Positions 54,000 through 64,000 of a DNA stretch of 64,000 nt are shown piece by piece (within the stretch, counting starts at the first letter, position 1; each line of letters starts with the position of its first letter). The stretch is from Hermatobates lingyangjiaoensis (lineage: Eukaryota > Arthropoda > Insecta > Hemiptera > Hermatobatidae): contig JAPFBL010000569.1 in the NCBI GenBank assembly GCA_026182355.1, positions 124,001 through 188,000 of the forward strand, in the 5' to 3' direction. Made by a program: the position numbers and the translations under genes. Below the pieces are notes generated by a model. That model saw nothing but the letters and a program-made list of their open reading frames with translations, had not been told where the DNA came from and did not search any database.

Positions 54000-55040
54000 T
54001 GCACTGTTAAGAGTCGATTTACGTATTGAGTTACAAGAGACTTGATCATTAGGTTTCTTAGATGACAGAGTTACATGGTTTCTTATAAAAGAGTCCACAT
54101 ATTGAGAGAAAAACAGTGAAGTAAACATTTTATAGTTAGAAAACAAATACAGCATAAGATTAATTTAAGTTTAAAGCAGCAATAATATTTACTAAAAGTT
54201 ATTTATTTAAAAAAAAAACACTGGCATATTTAGATTGACAGAAAGAAATTTCAAAAAAAGTTTTGTTCATAATAAACACATCATGGAAGGTAATTTTGTG
54301 GTTATTTTTTCTTTTAAATGAAATGAAAGGGATTAATACGAAGGCTATTTCAATTTAAATGGTTGACTAATGAGGAAAGATTAAAGAAAAAGATTAAAAT
54401 ATTTAGAAAGTTAATGATATTGTGTAAAAAAATATATACTCAGCAAAGAGTTAAAAGAGAGAAAAAAAAATTGACTTTTGTGTTTTAATATTCAAGGCAG
54501 GAACGGTCAGCTGTTTATAGAATTTACGAAATAAAGACCTTGTTTTTTTTTGTATAATTTAAGGGAAAAAAACTGATAGTATGTAATTGTAAAATAACTG
54601 GCTGGTAGTTTATTTTAGATTGATTTACTTAGGAGTAATAAAATATAAGAAAAAAAAAAGAATGAGTTGCGAGCTTGACCTAAGACTGTGCAAATGCAAT
54701 GTGTGAACAGAAAAAAGAACGGTGTGACTTTATTTTATATGTAGAGGGTTTACGAAAGTAACATGTTTGTTATAACGGAATAAGTCTGGATCGTAAATTT
54801 CAAGTAAACGAGGAATAACTTGTCAAAACGATGCGAGTTTTTGTTTAAGTTTGAGATAAAACATTCTACTATCTATCTGTATTCCTTATTTCTTGTATAT
54901 ATTTTCTTTTCTTTCATTCCCTCTATACATACCACTTTCACTCTCTCTTTCTCGTAGATCTTCATGTCATTTGCTTTTTTTCCACTCTGTCTCTCTTTCT
55001 TTATGTCTCTCTTTAACACAACCTCTTTTTAAATATCTCT
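54000..55040. other. AT-rich stretch with no recognised feature
   Basis: A CT-rich patch at 54890-55020. No repeat family or exon recognised. Confidence 0.4.
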
Positions 55041-55117
55041 ATAAAAAGATTTCACATAAACACGTTAAAATAACAATCAATGATCAAACCACAATAAGAA
55101 AATGGGAAAACAAGACT

Positions 55118-55152
55118 AAGATCTTTCAACCGTAACAAGCGGTCTTCGTCAG
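55118..55152 (-). ncRNA. Hammerhead ribozyme, family A (single)
   Basis: Consensus core and helices, helix I GACU/AGUC. Tail from 55045; no right arm. Confidence 0.8.
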
Positions 55153-55199
55153 AGTCAAAAACCCAACTGATCTCTATATTGCTCTGACTCACTTACTGT

Positions 55200-55340
55200 A
55201 CATATGTATGCAACTACATTTACTACATATAACTACACTTACATACATATAATTACACTTACTACATATAACTACACTAAATACATATAACTACACTTAA
55301 TACATATAGCTACACTTACATGCATATAATGCCACTTACT
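55200..55340. repeat. Tandem repeat, about 20-24 bp
   Basis: Roughly six imperfect units of CATATAACTACACTTA with ACTACATAT. Confidence 0.75.
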
Positions 55341-55737
55341 ACATGTACTAACTACTACATCAATTATATTAACTATTTAATTTTCAGTTATAGTTTGTTT
55401 TTTTTAATAACTTTTATAGGCTTTTTCAACCCACTAAGTCGGTGTCATAATTGATAAAGTCAGTGTTTCATTTGATTACGTCGTTTTTCATTTGATAACG
55501 TCAGTGTTGCCTTTGATTCATCAATAAAAGTTGTAATCAAATGAAACACTGACAACAATAAACACTTAGCAATCACTTTTCTAGTTGAAAAAAAAAAATC
55601 ATTCGTAATGAAATGTAAAACTAACTTAATACCGACTTAATAGATCGAAAAACTAATAAAATAATATTTTCTTATTTTTATATCATTCTCCATCTCTCTC
55701 ACTCACTCTCTCTTTCAGTATGTTATTAATCTACTAT

Positions 55738-55868
55738 AACGCTGTGGACTCAGAAAACGTGCTGAGCTTCTTGGAAACGCTGAAGCTAACTGGGGTACTT
55801 TAGTATTGAAGGGAGGGAAGTACAGTAGTTGTTAGGACGCAGTGCTACCTTCACCCTTAGTGAATAAT
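55738..55868 (+). repeat. LINE 3' UTR fragment
   Basis: Matches 12687-12830: GTGCTGAGCTTCTTGG, GGGTACT, TAGGACGCAGT and CACCCT...AATAATAATA. Confidence 0.68.
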
Positions 55869-55879
55869 AATACTATGAC

Positions 55880-57040
55880 GCTAATGCGTCATCTTATAAT
55901 CATATATAACAAATTAAAGTAAAAAAAATGAAAAACTGGATATGTGAGCGACTGTTGTAATTGAAAACAGTGAAGTGAGGTAGGTGCGATGGACGCAGTG
56001 TGGGAGGTCCCCAAAGGTTATTTTGTGGTAAGGTCTTCCTAAGCTGTCGGTCTAGGTCAGATGACACCGCAAGGCTCGTTATCAAGATTGTCTAAAGTCT
56101 GGCCACAGCTATGTCATTCTACCTGCAGGTAGAATAGTCACGACGATTTAACCTGACGCTCTCAGGTAGAAGGAGCCGCAATGACTACCTGTCCACGGAG
56201 GCAATCAACGTGCCAGGCAAAGCCCACTTACAGTCCCCCCCCGTGTAAACGCTTTATAATCCACTCCTGCAGCTTACAATTCAAAACGCATCAAACCAAC
56301 TCTGTTCTTCAAAAAACAAACTGGGTTTTCTTCCACAATTACTACAATATCACGAATACATATTCAAAAATTAAACTTGTGTGCGTAAGTTTGTATATAT
56401 GCTTATTTGTCTCTGATAAATTCGCATTATTCGACAAATTTTGTTTAAATATTTCACACGTATTTGTTATCTTCAGGATATAGCTACAAAACCACTTCAG
56501 GAAACGCTATGAGATATTTAAATTAACAGAGAATCCGTGTATGTTTACCTTTTATACATCTAAACAGATTATCAATGTTAGTAACAATTGAAACATGTCT
56601 CTGACATGCCCTGTAAGTAACCGTATATATTTTAAACAAAATAAACCACATAAAAACTTCATTTATAAAATAAATAATTATAACATTTAATAATTTGAAT
56701 AATTTAATAAATAATAATTTATTTATGAATTTCATAAATATACCCGTACTTCGAGGACTCTCTTAGTTTTCTATTCTTACTATTTCCTTCATTTTTCAGA
56801 GCTAAAAGTATATTTTAAAGAATTCTAAATATCTGCATTCAGAGGGACTATCATAATTTTCATAAATGTTATTTTGACTAGACATATAAAAGAACAGGAA
56901 TATTTATACAATCGAAATGGAAATTTGAAAACAAAAATATTTTTTTATTTTAAATAATTTTATGCTCTCAAATAACAATAACGTTTTTAGTTAAAACAAA
57001 TACTCCATAGATAGTCATAGACCAATCGTCTTCAATGTTA
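55880..57040. other. No recognised gene
   Basis: 55970-56240 is GC-richer with a short palindrome CTACCTGCAGGTAG (56120-56133); no frame or splice pattern of note. Confidence 0.4.
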
Positions 57041-57246
57041 CAAGATTATTAGTGCTACCGAAGTTATTGCATCCATTATAAAAATTTGTATCGTACCTTG
57101 AATATCTTCAATCAAGTTGGCTCTTTAAGAGAACGTATTCAGTATAAACTATACATATATAGGATAGCATTCTGATAAAGAGTTTAATCGTTATGTTATA
57201 TTGTATTAACAACGAAAAAGTGTGTAGGTTATACTATCGGTTACTA

Positions 57247-57806
57247 CCGTCTTTTTCTGAAAATAAGGTATTCCCTAAACATAAGTCCCAGCATGATTTT
57301 CGGGCGTTTTGGACTATAAGCCCTTCCCTGAAAATAGGCCCTAGTTAAGATAATGTGAAAAAAATAATTCGTTAAAAAATTACTGTTGAATGTAGAAGGT
57401 ATCTCTAGCTGTCGTAATATTTCAGAGAATTCTTTGGAAAAAAATATTCCAAGAAATTCCTTGTTTACCTCTGAAGTTCGTTTCAAGGAGGCTTCTTTAG
57501 ACAAGAAGTATTAATTTAACCACAGCTATATTGCAAGACATGAGAGATTCAGAACAATGATTCTACAGGAAATAGATTTGGAGGAAAATCAGAACGGAAA
57601 TCAAAATTTTGATAATTTATGACGATGTTTCAGAAGATGACATGAATGTAATCGAATAAATTTAAATTTCTCTATGAAAATAAATATTAAACAAAAATAT
57701 GTAAATCTACTTAATTTACTTGAAGCCCTCCTCCGAGAATATGCCCTAGCACGGATTTTTATCTAAAAATAAAGTAAGACAGTGTCTTATTTTCGGAAAA
57801 AGACGG
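57247..57806. mobile_element. Non-autonomous DNA transposon, TA target site
   Basis: Terminal inverted repeats CCGTCTTTTTCTGAAAATAA and its inverse (one mismatch in 23), flanked by TA on each side; 560 bp, no transposase frame. Subterminal GGCCCTAG / GCCCTAGCAC pieces. Tc1/mariner superfamily, possibly pogo-like. Confidence 0.75.
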
Positions 57807-58254
57807 TATTGTTACCGAGGCTATTGTATATAATGTGAAAACAATTGTCAATCGTACTTTGTATGTCTTCAAGATAGTGGGCACTTTAAGAGGGAGGGGT
57901 TCTGTATGAATTATACGATATACAGGATAGCATTCTAGTAAAAAGTCTTTAACAACTTTTAAAGTACCTGCAAAATACATAACTTTACAATTAGAAATAG
58001 AATAAACTATCGTCTCTGGTATAATGCTGTTGAAGTTTTCCGACCACATTCAGGTGTTATTCTCTTCCAAAGAGTAACACCTGAAACTAGTTGGAAATCT
58101 CCAACAGTATTATACAAGGTATGACGGTTTGTTCTGTTTCTAATATTAATCATAATAACCTCAGTGGTACTAGCAATATGCATGAATATAAGTTTACTAT
58201 TGCTACCAATACTATATGATATCATTAGTTGTGCAATCCGTAATTGTGTGGTAT

Positions 58255-58515
58255 TTACTCATTCTGAGGTAAAATGGATAAACAAACAAAAGTCTCCACA
58301 CAAATGAAGTTTTATTCAACGCGTTTCGAACACTTTGTGTTCATCATCGGGAAGACACCAAGGATGTGGTACTGACGGGTTGGTCCAGTGAAAACAACTC
58401 CCTATTGGTCCATCATATAAAATATATGATGAACACAAAGTGTTCGAAGCGCGTTGAATAAAACTTCATTTGTGTGGAGACTTTTGTTAGTTTATCCATT
58501 TTACCTCAGAATGAC
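58255..58515. mobile_element. Foldback ribozyme element, family C
   Basis: Both arms have the outer tail with GGATAAAC and TGTGTGGAGAC. Left core CCGAUGA (58318-58350); right core AUAUGAU and GAAG, damaged. Confidence 0.75.
58318..58350 (-). ncRNA. Hammerhead-like motif, family C, U4 to C
   Basis: CCGAUGA, perfect GAACAC/GUGUUC, GAAA, ACGCGU. Confidence 0.55.
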
Positions 58516-59134
58516 TATATAATATATTGTGAAAAATTTTATATCTTTTAAATTTAAATCACGGGTGAAATTCATCCCCAGAGGTCTAGCTGTTATGGGT
58601 TTTCAGGGGGGTGAATAGTGTCTACAGTATGTTTACAGAATAAGAAAATAAATTGGAGATTGTAACCCTATTAATTAGAAATTAAAAAATACTGTTTTAA
58701 TTGTATTCTCATATATTTAATAAGTATTTTATGTTTAAAACATAATAAAGGAAAAGTAAAAAGATTTTTAGTAATATTTGCGTATAATTTCGAATGGACT
58801 TTTTGAAAAAGACGATCATGGAAAGGTTAGGGAGGGGGGGGGGGTGACATTGTGATAAATGACGAAAGGGATGCACGGGCCAAACAAGGGTGAGAACCCG
58901 GGTTCTAGATAACGGGTTCTTTATGAGGGACACGCTCAGTAAGAACTAAGCGATATATAGGGTAGTATTTTGGTAATGGGCTTAATAAAGTCTGTGATAC
59001 TAACAACTTTGAATTGTTTTAGTTATACTATAAAGTGACTAATACCACTGACACTATAAAATATATAGTGAAAACAATTTTCTTACTGTGTCTTCTGTAT
59101 CTTCAGGACAGTAGGTTGTTTAAGAGAATAACTA

Positions 59135-59650
59135 TAACAACCATAACGAATATAACAGAAAACACCAAGAATAGAGAAGTAATATTCACTTAAAGACGGA
59201 GTACATGTACCAATATTGATAACCTAGAAGAACAGGAAAATAGTCTAACAGGTTTAGAGTAGTAAAGAAACCAACATTATACTGAAGTGTACAAATATGG
59301 AATAGTGACAGTAACATGCCGAGGAAATAGGTAATAGCTGATGATTCTGATAACGAGGTTAATGAATGTACATCTGACCTTAGATTTACCATTGGATGTA
59401 AGTCAATAAACTAATGACTAATGATAAGGAAGTTATTAACTGGCGGTGTTTTATGAGAAGCAGTAAAGGCGAAGATGCGCCCTGATTGACGCAACAGTAA
59501 TACGGTTCAGATTTGTTTGACTCAGGGCTTCTAAATCTTTGTTGACTTGAGATATTTTTTCCCAATACTCCCCAGGGTTGCCAATGAGAATTGAAAAAAA
59601 AACCCTAGATTATAACTTAAAACCCCCAGATATTAAAACACGCATATTAA
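59135..59650. other. No recognised feature
   Basis: Nothing recognised. Confidence 0.35.
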
Positions 59651-59701
59651 TAAAGATATAAATGATCAAATCACAATATAAAATGGGGGGAAAAAAAGAG
59701 T

Positions 59702-59736
59702 AACATCTTTCAACCGTAACAAGAGGTCTTCGTCAG
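59702..59736 (-). ncRNA. Hammerhead ribozyme, family A
   Basis: CUGACGA, GACC/GGUU part of helix II kept, GAAA, AGAUGU. Confidence 0.65.
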
Positions 59737-59774
59737 AGTCAAAAACTCAACTCAACTCAACTGTGTTTTGAACT

Positions 59775-59809
59775 CTGACGAAAACCGCTTGTTACGGTTG
59801 AATGATTTT
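59775..59809 (+). ncRNA. Hammerhead-like motif, family A, A15.1 to U
   Basis: CUGACGA, AACCG/CGGUU, GAAU, GAUUUU. Confidence 0.55.
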
Positions 59810-59843
59810 AGTCTTTTTTTCCCTATTCCTTATTGTGGTTTGA

Positions 59844-59887
<44 letters not shown>

Positions 59888-59935
59888 TATCAAATGATTC
59901 GAAAGAAACAGAGAAAGTCACTACAGAAACTCACT

Positions 59936-60000
59936 TCCATATTTCGACATCTGTTGTCATTAGGAAGAAGAGTACGACGTATTGGCGTTAAGAAGCAAAC
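59936..60000 (-). repeat. Family B arm, ribozyme damaged
   Basis: Core CUAAUGA (G5 to A), GAAAUAUGG, with upstream AAGCAAACCGCAAC as in 14640. Confidence 0.6.
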
Positions 60001-60039
60001 CGCAACTATTTATATATATATATATCAGTTCACAAACGA

Positions 60040-60244
60040 AGAAAAGCAACACAAAGAGAAAGAGACACACTTACAAACTCAAATTTTCGGATGATCCGTC
60101 TTCAGGAGAAAAGAGAGAATGGGCGACCAAGCACGCCGGAAACACAACGTCAGGAAACCAGGCGACCAAGCACGCCGGAAACACAACGGCAGGAAACCCA
60201 TTTCGGATCATCCGAAAATTTGAGTTTGTAAGTGTGTCTCTTTC

Positions 60245-60289
<45 letters not shown>

Positions 60290-60290
60290 A
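60040..60290. mobile_element. Foldback ribozyme element, family E, with internal duplication
   Basis: Left arm has the complete ribozyme (60081-60105). Right arm begins inside helix II at CGGATCATCC. Between them a 41-bp unit (GGCGACCAAGCACGCCGGAA) is repeated twice. (TA)n at 60247-60285. Confidence 0.76.
60081..60105 (-). ncRNA. Hammerhead ribozyme, family E
   Basis: CUGAAGA, C, helix II GGA/UCC, GAAA, AAUU, U17, helix I CUC/GAG. Confidence 0.73.
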
Positions 60291-60354
60291 ATGTAAAAAA
60301 AGAAACGGTTGGAGATCCAACCTCCATATCTCTTTTAAGCATTTCCCTCACTTA

Positions 60355-60500
60355 TGTCTCCTAAAGAAGGTTCAATCTGCAAATTAGAGACTGTAAGTGT
60401 GTGCTTTTAATTACTCTATGTTTCTCTTTCTACATTGAACTATATTTGTCTGTTTCGGATCGTATTTCCAAAGAAAAAGTATATATATATATATAGGATT
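60355..60500 (+). repeat. Family E unit, ribozyme damaged
   Basis: Core CUAAAGA, tail matching 6911-7010 including TTGAACTATATTTGTC, then (TA)n. Confidence 0.6.
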
Positions 60501-60549
60501 TCACTTAATCACGCTAAATAACAATGAATGATCAAACCACAATATAAAC

Positions 60550-61490
60550 ATCGTACATCGTAAATTATATGGAGGTTTACGTCTTTTATGATGAAAATAA
60601 TGGAGTGTACCACTTAAAGATGATTAGAGGTCAATCTCGCGGAGAAGAAAGGCAAATAGCATCCATGCATTTACACACATTCTGCTGAAATAATAACCTA
60701 AATTTACTAATATTAAGCTGTACAGACTTTAGAAGAGGTCTTTTAGGTGGAAATCCATTTCATGGATGCCATGTGAGTTAGAAAAAAAATGACATAAATA
60801 AACGCCAATAATCATACAAAATAAATTATTTTTTTTTTTAAATTTCACGTATTATTAAACCAAAAAAGCGTAAAATATTTGAAATAATATATTGTTTCTG
60901 TTTGTATGTCAATAATTTCAACATAGTTGGCATTCCTTTTGACCTGTCATCGACCTTGACACAAGTAATATTTCGTAGGGAGGTTACAACTCTATGAAAA
61001 CAAAAGTGCAAAGCCATATAAATTAATGGAACTGTTGAAGGTCTTTACATGCTTAACGAATGCATTACTTAGTCTTAGTTTGCCTTTAACACGACTCTTT
61101 ATTAGCCTTTGATGGAACTTATATTAGCTATATATAGAGAAACGAATTGCATCAAATCGGTTTGCACGCTATAAAATCAACTATTTCTACTTTCTATTCC
61201 CTTGAATTATACTTGATTCCGTGTGTGGATTACGTCAGCTTAAGGATGATAGATAACTCATTGGATTACCTCCTGTTTACTATAAATAAAACTAAATTAG
61301 AGACATTAGTAGAATTGAGTGATAAATGAAACATTAATGAAGTTAAATGAAGACTTTGCAACTGAATGTTGAAATGGAATATGTGTCCCACAAACAGTCC
61401 AAACCAAGATTTTGGGTTCTTAACTGAAAACAACACGGTGTATACATGAATGTTAATGAGGATATCGGCGCAAGGGAACATTTAATTGAT
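60550..61490. other. No recognised feature
   Basis: AT-rich. Nothing recognised. Confidence 0.4.
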
Positions 61491-61504
61491 TTTTACAGTT
61501 CCTT

Positions 61505-61755
61505 AGGCTGCCAGGTTAGCCTCTGGACTGGTAGGTATGCGGGTTCAAAACCCAGTTTTTTCGTCGTCCATTGGAAAGGACGTAAAGTCATCGCTAAACG
61601 TCAGGTATCCGTAAAAGATCCCTACAATAAATAAACTTGAGTTAGGCAAAATTTATGACCCCCAATACAGAATCAGTCTTCATTGTGTTGTATCACAAAG
61701 GCTCAAAGTTCAGCCTTTGTGTGTTCCCTTGTGAGACTGCCACTTCAACCTAACC
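61505..61755 (+). repeat. tRNA-headed SINE, full length
   Basis: Head GCCTCTGGACTGGTAGG, B box GGTTCAAAACCC, GTCAGGTATCCGTAAAAGAT, TATCACAAAGGC, TGTGTTCCCTTGT and CTTCAACCTAACCTA. Confidence 0.72.
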
Positions 61756-61859
61756 TACACTACGTTTCTAAGAGTTTCAAAATTCATTCCTGAAATGTCA
61801 TAGCCTTTTTTGAGTAAAATCCCAACTGATTTGACTCAAATTTGTCAAATCAGATGGGA

Positions 61860-61970
61860 TTGGACTGTGACTAAAACCGCTTGATAGGATTGTAAGATCT
61901 TAGTTTTTTCTCTCATTTTTTATTATAGTTTGAACATTGATTGTTGTTTCACGTGTTTACTGTGAAATCA
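61860..61970 (+). repeat. Family A unit, ribozyme damaged
   Basis: Core CUGUGACUA-like, helix III AGAUCU and the tail kept. Confidence 0.55.
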
Positions 61971-62298
61971 AGTTATATACTTTGAAATATTAAAAAAGAA
62001 ATAAACGTTCAAAAATAAACTTGAAAAACTTCAGGAAAGAAGAAACAGTCTGAAATTTTTGATTAAACCATGATGAGAAGTAAATATGAATCAAGATTTT
62101 GCAATGAGTTATTACATAGGGTATACAACAGTAATTCATAAATATGCTTGTGATTTCTAAGGATTGATCAACTAAGGATTTCAATTAAAGTCTTATCAAA
62201 AACAGCTCTAAACAGATTCAATGATAAAAAGATTTCACATAAATACGTGAAATAACAATGAATGCTCAAACCACAATATGAAATGGGAAAACAAGACT

Positions 62299-62333
62299 AA
62301 GATCTTTCAACCGTAACAAGCAGTCATCGTCAG
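62299..62333 (-). ncRNA. Hammerhead ribozyme, family A
   Basis: CUGACGA, U, GACUG/CGGUU, GAAA, AGAUCU, U17. Confidence 0.78.
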
Positions 62334-62352
62334 AGAAGTTGGGTTTTTGACT

Positions 62353-62387
62353 CTGACAAAGACCGCTTGTTACGGTTGAAAGATCTT
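62353..62387 (+). ncRNA. Hammerhead-like motif, family A, G8 to A
   Basis: CUGACAA, otherwise consensus including helix I GACU/AGUC. Confidence 0.6.
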
Positions 62388-62738
62388 AGTCTTGTTTTCA
62401 CATTTCTTATTGTGGTTTGATCATTAGGTGATCATATTGGGGTAAATAGTTTATATAAAGTCTCCATCAAAAAGAAATTTCAACCGTAACAGGCGAGTTG
62501 AAAGATCTTAGTCTTGTTTTCCCATTTCATATTGTGGTTTGATCATAGATTCCATGTACGAAGTTATATGAAGTACCCAATCAATATTAACGCAATATTT
62601 AAAATAAAGTTTTTTTTGGAATGTCTCAGCAAAGTTTTGGTGATCTAGATAAAGGAAGTAGAGGTACGAATTCGTTTAAATATGAATGGAGGAGGTGTGG
62701 AGATGAATAAGAGACAGGGTTAACAGCGGTGCAGGAAA

Positions 62739-63475
<737 letters not shown>

Positions 63476-63779
63476 TGAGGCCTTGAGACTATTCATACCG
63501 ATCATTTAGACTGGATGAAGCAAGCCAAAGACATGAGGCTTTTGCCTTGACACAGATCAAGGTGACAGTCCGAATAGGAGGTCAGGATTCATTTATTAAT
63601 ATCATAGAGCACGGGTAACTCTCCCATCAGGAAATAAAAAAAAAGTGGTAAAATCATAAGTACAATATAATTATAAGTAACATAACTTATAAGTAAACTT
63701 ATAAGTTATTATAGTTTTGGCTGTAAACTTATCCCAGTAATGTATTTCTTAAATTAAGTTAAATTTTTTATTAGTTTGC

Positions 63780-63965
63780 TAATAATGAATTCACGACACC
63801 GTACAGACTCGGGACCGACGGTTTTACACTCCCTCTGAGGGATCAACGTTCTAAGATTATCTCAGCTACGACGTAAATAAATTGAGGATCAGAGTGGGTA
63901 TTGAACCATCTATCTAACAGTCCAGATCACGAGCACTTAAGTTATTAGTAACAACTCAAATCGTT
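63780..63965 (-). repeat. SINE, partial
   Basis: CACCGTACAGACTCGGGACC, CTCCCTCTGAGGGA, GTAAATAAATTGAGGATCAG. The tRNA-like head is decayed. Confidence 0.6.
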
Positions 63966-64000
63966 CAGCCAAACCAACTAATAATTTTGTTACAAAAAAT

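Larger units (their letters stand above)
57045..59130. repeat. Diverged tandem or clustered repeat
   Basis: Copies near 57045-57245, 57809-57990 and 58920-59130 share ATAGGATAGCATTCTGATAA, ATAATGTGAAAACAATT, CTTTAAGAGA and ATCTTCAAG-type landmarks. A 560-bp transposon interrupts the first. Confidence 0.5.
59660..59880. mobile_element. Foldback ribozyme element, family A
   Basis: Arms of about 80 bp around CTCAACTCAACTCAACT; (CA)n then (TA)n at 59845-59887. Confidence 0.75.
62220..62550. mobile_element. Foldback ribozyme elements, family A (one full, one remnant)
   Basis: 62225-62430 is a full foldback with a centre of only about 8 bp (GAAGTTGGG). 62475-62550 is a smaller remnant, TTTCAACCGTAACAGGCGAG with its inverse. 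Confidence 0.78.

Noticed and set aside
57244..57504. 86-codon frame as a transposase
   Set aside because: It lies across the left end of a short non-autonomous transposon and has no transposase motif.

Overview
This is eukaryotic (animal) DNA: about 70% A+T, full of (TA)n microsatellites and transposon remnants, with small exons set in very long introns. The only host gene I can support is a cadherin on the minus strand. Four consecutive phase-0 exons are visible, read right to left: 29375-29524, 11985-12203, 3975-4169 and 2313-2450. Joined in that order they keep one open frame and the cadherin repeat logic: an Asp-rich calcium linker, a DENAP repeat start, and an LDRDPPSPG strand. The pattern resembles arthropod cadherins of the Cad74A/Cad87A kind, from memory only. 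An arthropod host is my best guess and I cannot name the species.

Almost everything else is repeat. The dominant signal is a set of short elements that each carry a type I hammerhead ribozyme. Reading both strands by hand I find about 45 sites with a complete CUGANGA core, a helix II hairpin and GAAA, plus about 15-20 sites with core damage. They fall into at least eight sequence families (A-H below). Helix III is tiny and self-complementary (AGAUCU, ACGU, ACGCGU, AUAU, AAUU, AGCU, ACAUGU), and helix I is short but complementary in each family. This is the architecture described for the terminal repeats of Penelope-like elements (PLEs). The window supports that link directly. At 18860-19690 a PLE GIY-YIG endonuclease tail is followed by a near-perfect ribozyme and then by a PLE N-terminus, as in a tandem PLE junction. 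At least seven other copies encode the N-terminal LLPxYTNIY motif, and most run straight into (TA)n, so the repeat reads as IYIYIY.

Most of these units are not full PLEs. They are head-to-head foldback pairs: (TA)n, reversed ribozyme unit, short centre, ribozyme unit, (TA)n. One pair (15553-15689) meets within a few bases of where the ribozyme would cut. A 289-bp direct repeat (about 10385-11170), with a damaged ribozyme in each unit, resembles animal retrozymes. Together this looks like a large population of non-autonomous, PLE-mobilised ribozyme elements that grow as palindromes and seed microsatellites. That is the best candidate for an undescribed system here.

Layout: 1-29.5 kb is the cadherin gene with its ribozyme foldbacks, a mariner-derived foldback (16.2-17.1 kb), the PLE junction (18.8-19.7 kb), a Helitron-like element (21.6-22.1 kb) and an inverted SINE pair (28.3-29.2 kb). 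29.5-64 kb lies upstream of the first visible exon. It may be a further long intron or 5' flank, and holds more foldbacks, tRNA-headed SINEs, a TA-flanked DNA transposon in a diverged repeat (57-59 kb) and a GA-rich minisatellite (62.7-63.4 kb). No CRISPR, operon or bacterial signal is present.
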